Assembly (NCBI RefSeq): GCF_036417845.1
Contig: NC_089980.1
Location: 112,121,169 to 112,185,168 of the forward strand
Length of the DNA: 64,000 nucleotides
Origin: Apteryx mantelli
Lineage: Eukaryota > Chordata > Aves > Apterygiformes > Apterygidae
Reading direction: 5' to 3'
This document shows, in pieces, positions 61,968 through 64,000 of the stretch (positions are counted from its first letter, which is position 1; every line of letters starts with the position of its first letter). A model generated the notes under the pieces. The model worked only from the letters and a program-made list of their open reading frames with translations. It was not told the DNA's origin and searched no databases. The translations under genes and the position numbers were made by a program.

Positions 61968-64000
61968 CTAAAAATGAACACAGTAAGTGGCATCCTCTTT
62001 ATTGGCACTTTGAGAAACAAACACTGTGGGTAGCTATAACAAAAAAATAGACATGTTGACATATACAAGGTAAACTTACAGGGAGAAGTATGCTTTTTTA
62101 TTAAATTAATTGATGCAGCTGAAAGAAACAAACCAGCTGTCAGACACACTTGAAACAGTGGACAAAAATTGGTGTTTTATACAAATATATCAACTGATGT
62201 AGTAAAAGATGTCTTCACTTCCCACACACCTTGCTTTGCTTGTATCCTCAGACTGTCACACTTACTAACCCTACTACTATAAATTTATACTGCTGTAAAG
62301 TTCTACATTAAATATTTACTTGTATAACAGAATAGTCTATCCTATTAATATGCTGCTATTTTAAGATGCTAAGTAGCTTTTCAGTCACGAGAAAACAAAG
62401 ATTTAAAGCCTACATGGTTCTGAATATTGTAAAATTTTCAAGCATGCAACCTAAATGACAATGAAGCAGCTAAAGATGTCATAGCTAAAATATAGATATC
62501 CCTGTAAAGGTCTTCAAACTGAACGTATATGCAATGATGAAGAGAGTGGGAATCATGGAAGAGTGCCAAGGCATATGGAGAGTTAGGTTAGCCAAAGACA
62601 CTTTGCTATGGGTAGATGCTGCACCAAGGCTATTAAAAAAAACTCAGTCTTTACTTTTTCTGCCCTCCTATAAGCCTATAAGAATTTTGCTTCAGTTCTT
62701 CAAAATTATTTCTTTTCTGAAGCCAGATGTGAAAGACTATAGATGGCAATAACTTTTTTAGAGATCCTATTACAATGATATTCATAATATGATTTCAATA
62801 TTATACTTTCTGAAAACTTTTGGGCAGAAACATAGTTGTATTCATGAGTAGTGCAATTGTTTACAGTATAATTAGTCCCATGAGTATAAAATGATTCACA
62901 TTTAAAAGTACCTGCAGAATGCAGATCTTCTGTTGTATCATTTAAAAAAAATTAGGGCTTATCCACACAAACTAACCAGAAGAAAATAAAATTTTGGATA
63001 CTTATTTCTGAAACAAAGAGCGTTAAAAGGGAAAGACCTGTTCTAAAATAAAAGTAGTCATATGTAGAATTGTTCTAGAATTGCTATTATGTTTTAATTT
63101 GGACCCTGCATTTTTTCATGCATAGCTTCCTTGCACAGACAAGTTCTTAATTTAGTATTTATGAGCACCCTCAAACCTGATTTACAACTGTTGGAACCTT
63201 TTGTTGAAGTTCTATTAAAATTAGCAGGAAATCAATGAAATAGAACAGGGGGATACAAAATAAAACTTATTTTTTACCAGCGTGTCTGTGGACACAAAGC
63301 AAAAAAATTGCACCTTAATATTTCTACTGAGTATTCCCACTCATTCAGCTGAAATTAGCAATGTCCGTTTCATATCTAAACCTGGCTGTCCTATTCCAGG
63401 ATACTTATCCTACTTAATTAGGGGGTATATTACTGTAGTGTGCCTTTGCCATGCACTACTGAGATAATACACTTTATAAAATTCTGATTCTGGGTTCTCA
63501 GGGGTATTTTGACATTCTGTTCTTCTGATTCCAAAATGCTTCTTCTTCCTTTTTAGTCACACTGAATTACCATATTTGTAGCAAGAACTGATCAGAAAAG
63601 AAGATGGAAGTGGAGAAGCTTGACCAAATAGCCCTCTTCATTATGCCAGAGATTCACTTTTTGTGAATTTTGTGATCAACTTTTTTAGTAGCTAGATGCA
63701 GCTCAGATGAAAAGAAACAGAATCTTGGCTCAAGACTGTGAACGACTGTTTCTACAGAAGTGTTAGACACGACGGCATACATTGCTTGTATGTGTCCATG
63801 CAGGTAGAAAGGTCTTACCTGCTATTCAAGTAGTTTCTAATAGCAAGAGGTGATTAAAAGTAGAGGTTGTGATACAATATATGAACTCACTGTACTACAT
63901 ATCAAATAGTTGGATCTTGCAGGAGTTTGGATGGGGACCGTTTCTACAGAACCCTCTTCTCCTCTGTCTTTACTTGGCAAATAACTGGGCTTTGCTAGTG
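61968..64000 (-). other. HCRTR2 intron (partial)
   Basis: Sequence upstream of the TM6 exon. I looked for the TM5 exon and did not find it, so the intron continues past the window. AT-rich, with no repeats of note. Confidence 0.8.

Noticed and set aside
61850-62149. 99-codon minus-strand frame overlapping the HCRTR2 TM6 exon
   Set aside because: It is a different frame from the conserved receptor sequence and runs through the splice acceptor into intron.
1-64000. tRNA, rRNA, CRISPR, integrated virus or plasmid signals
   Set aside because: None seen. There are no cloverleaf genes, no spaced direct repeats of CRISPR type, and no gag-pol-env order or paired LTRs.

Overview
This is a window of a vertebrate nuclear genome, AT-rich overall, almost certainly from a bird. 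The evidence is CR1 LINE copies with the avian 3' end (one sense copy ending near 43078, antisense copies from 53273), genes split into short exons by GT-AG introns, and a single sharp CpG island. Gene content and order match the vertebrate HMGCLL1 - GFRAL - HCRTR2 block (human chromosome 6p12). There is no bacterial or viral gene, CRISPR array, tRNA or rRNA that I can see.

Layout. (1) 1-10978, plus strand: the last two coding exons of HMGCLL1 (HMG-CoA lyase-like; 6178-6303 and 10671-10784), with a 3'UTR and an AATAAA at 10973. Earlier exons lie left of the window. (2) 10979-20971: region between two convergent genes, with nothing clearly coding. (3) 20972-49817, minus strand: GFRAL, the GDNF-receptor-alpha-like receptor, rebuilt here as nine coding exons from a signal peptide exon inside a CpG island (49817) to the transmembrane exon (20972). 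A last cytoplasmic-tail exon, if present, was not found. (4) 50200-58738: intergenic, carrying decayed antisense CR1 reverse-transcriptase fragments. (5) 58918-61967, minus strand: the last three coding exons of HCRTR2 (orexin receptor 2: third intracellular loop/TM6, TM7, C-tail). The upstream exons lie right of the window.

Main observation. The GFRAL gene carries an extra 453-nt exon (37687-37235), flanked by phase-1 introns, that keeps the reading frame. It encodes a complete additional GDNF-receptor-type cysteine-rich domain (ten cysteines) followed by a strongly acidic Glu/Asp linker. Mammalian GFRAL, as I know it, has three such domains and about 394 residues. The model here has four domains and at least 529 residues. 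The exon sits between the counterparts of human exons 3 and 4, so it is either a domain lost in mammals or one gained elsewhere.

Functional links. HCRTR2 and GFRAL are both receptors of brain circuits for arousal, feeding and aversion, and lie head-to-tail about 9 kb apart. HMGCLL1 is a metabolic enzyme lying tail-to-tail with GFRAL. Nothing in the sequence shows shared regulation. Introns and intergenic DNA hold short tandem duplications, a few microsatellites, old LINE/SINE relics and some open frames of unknown meaning, listed separately.
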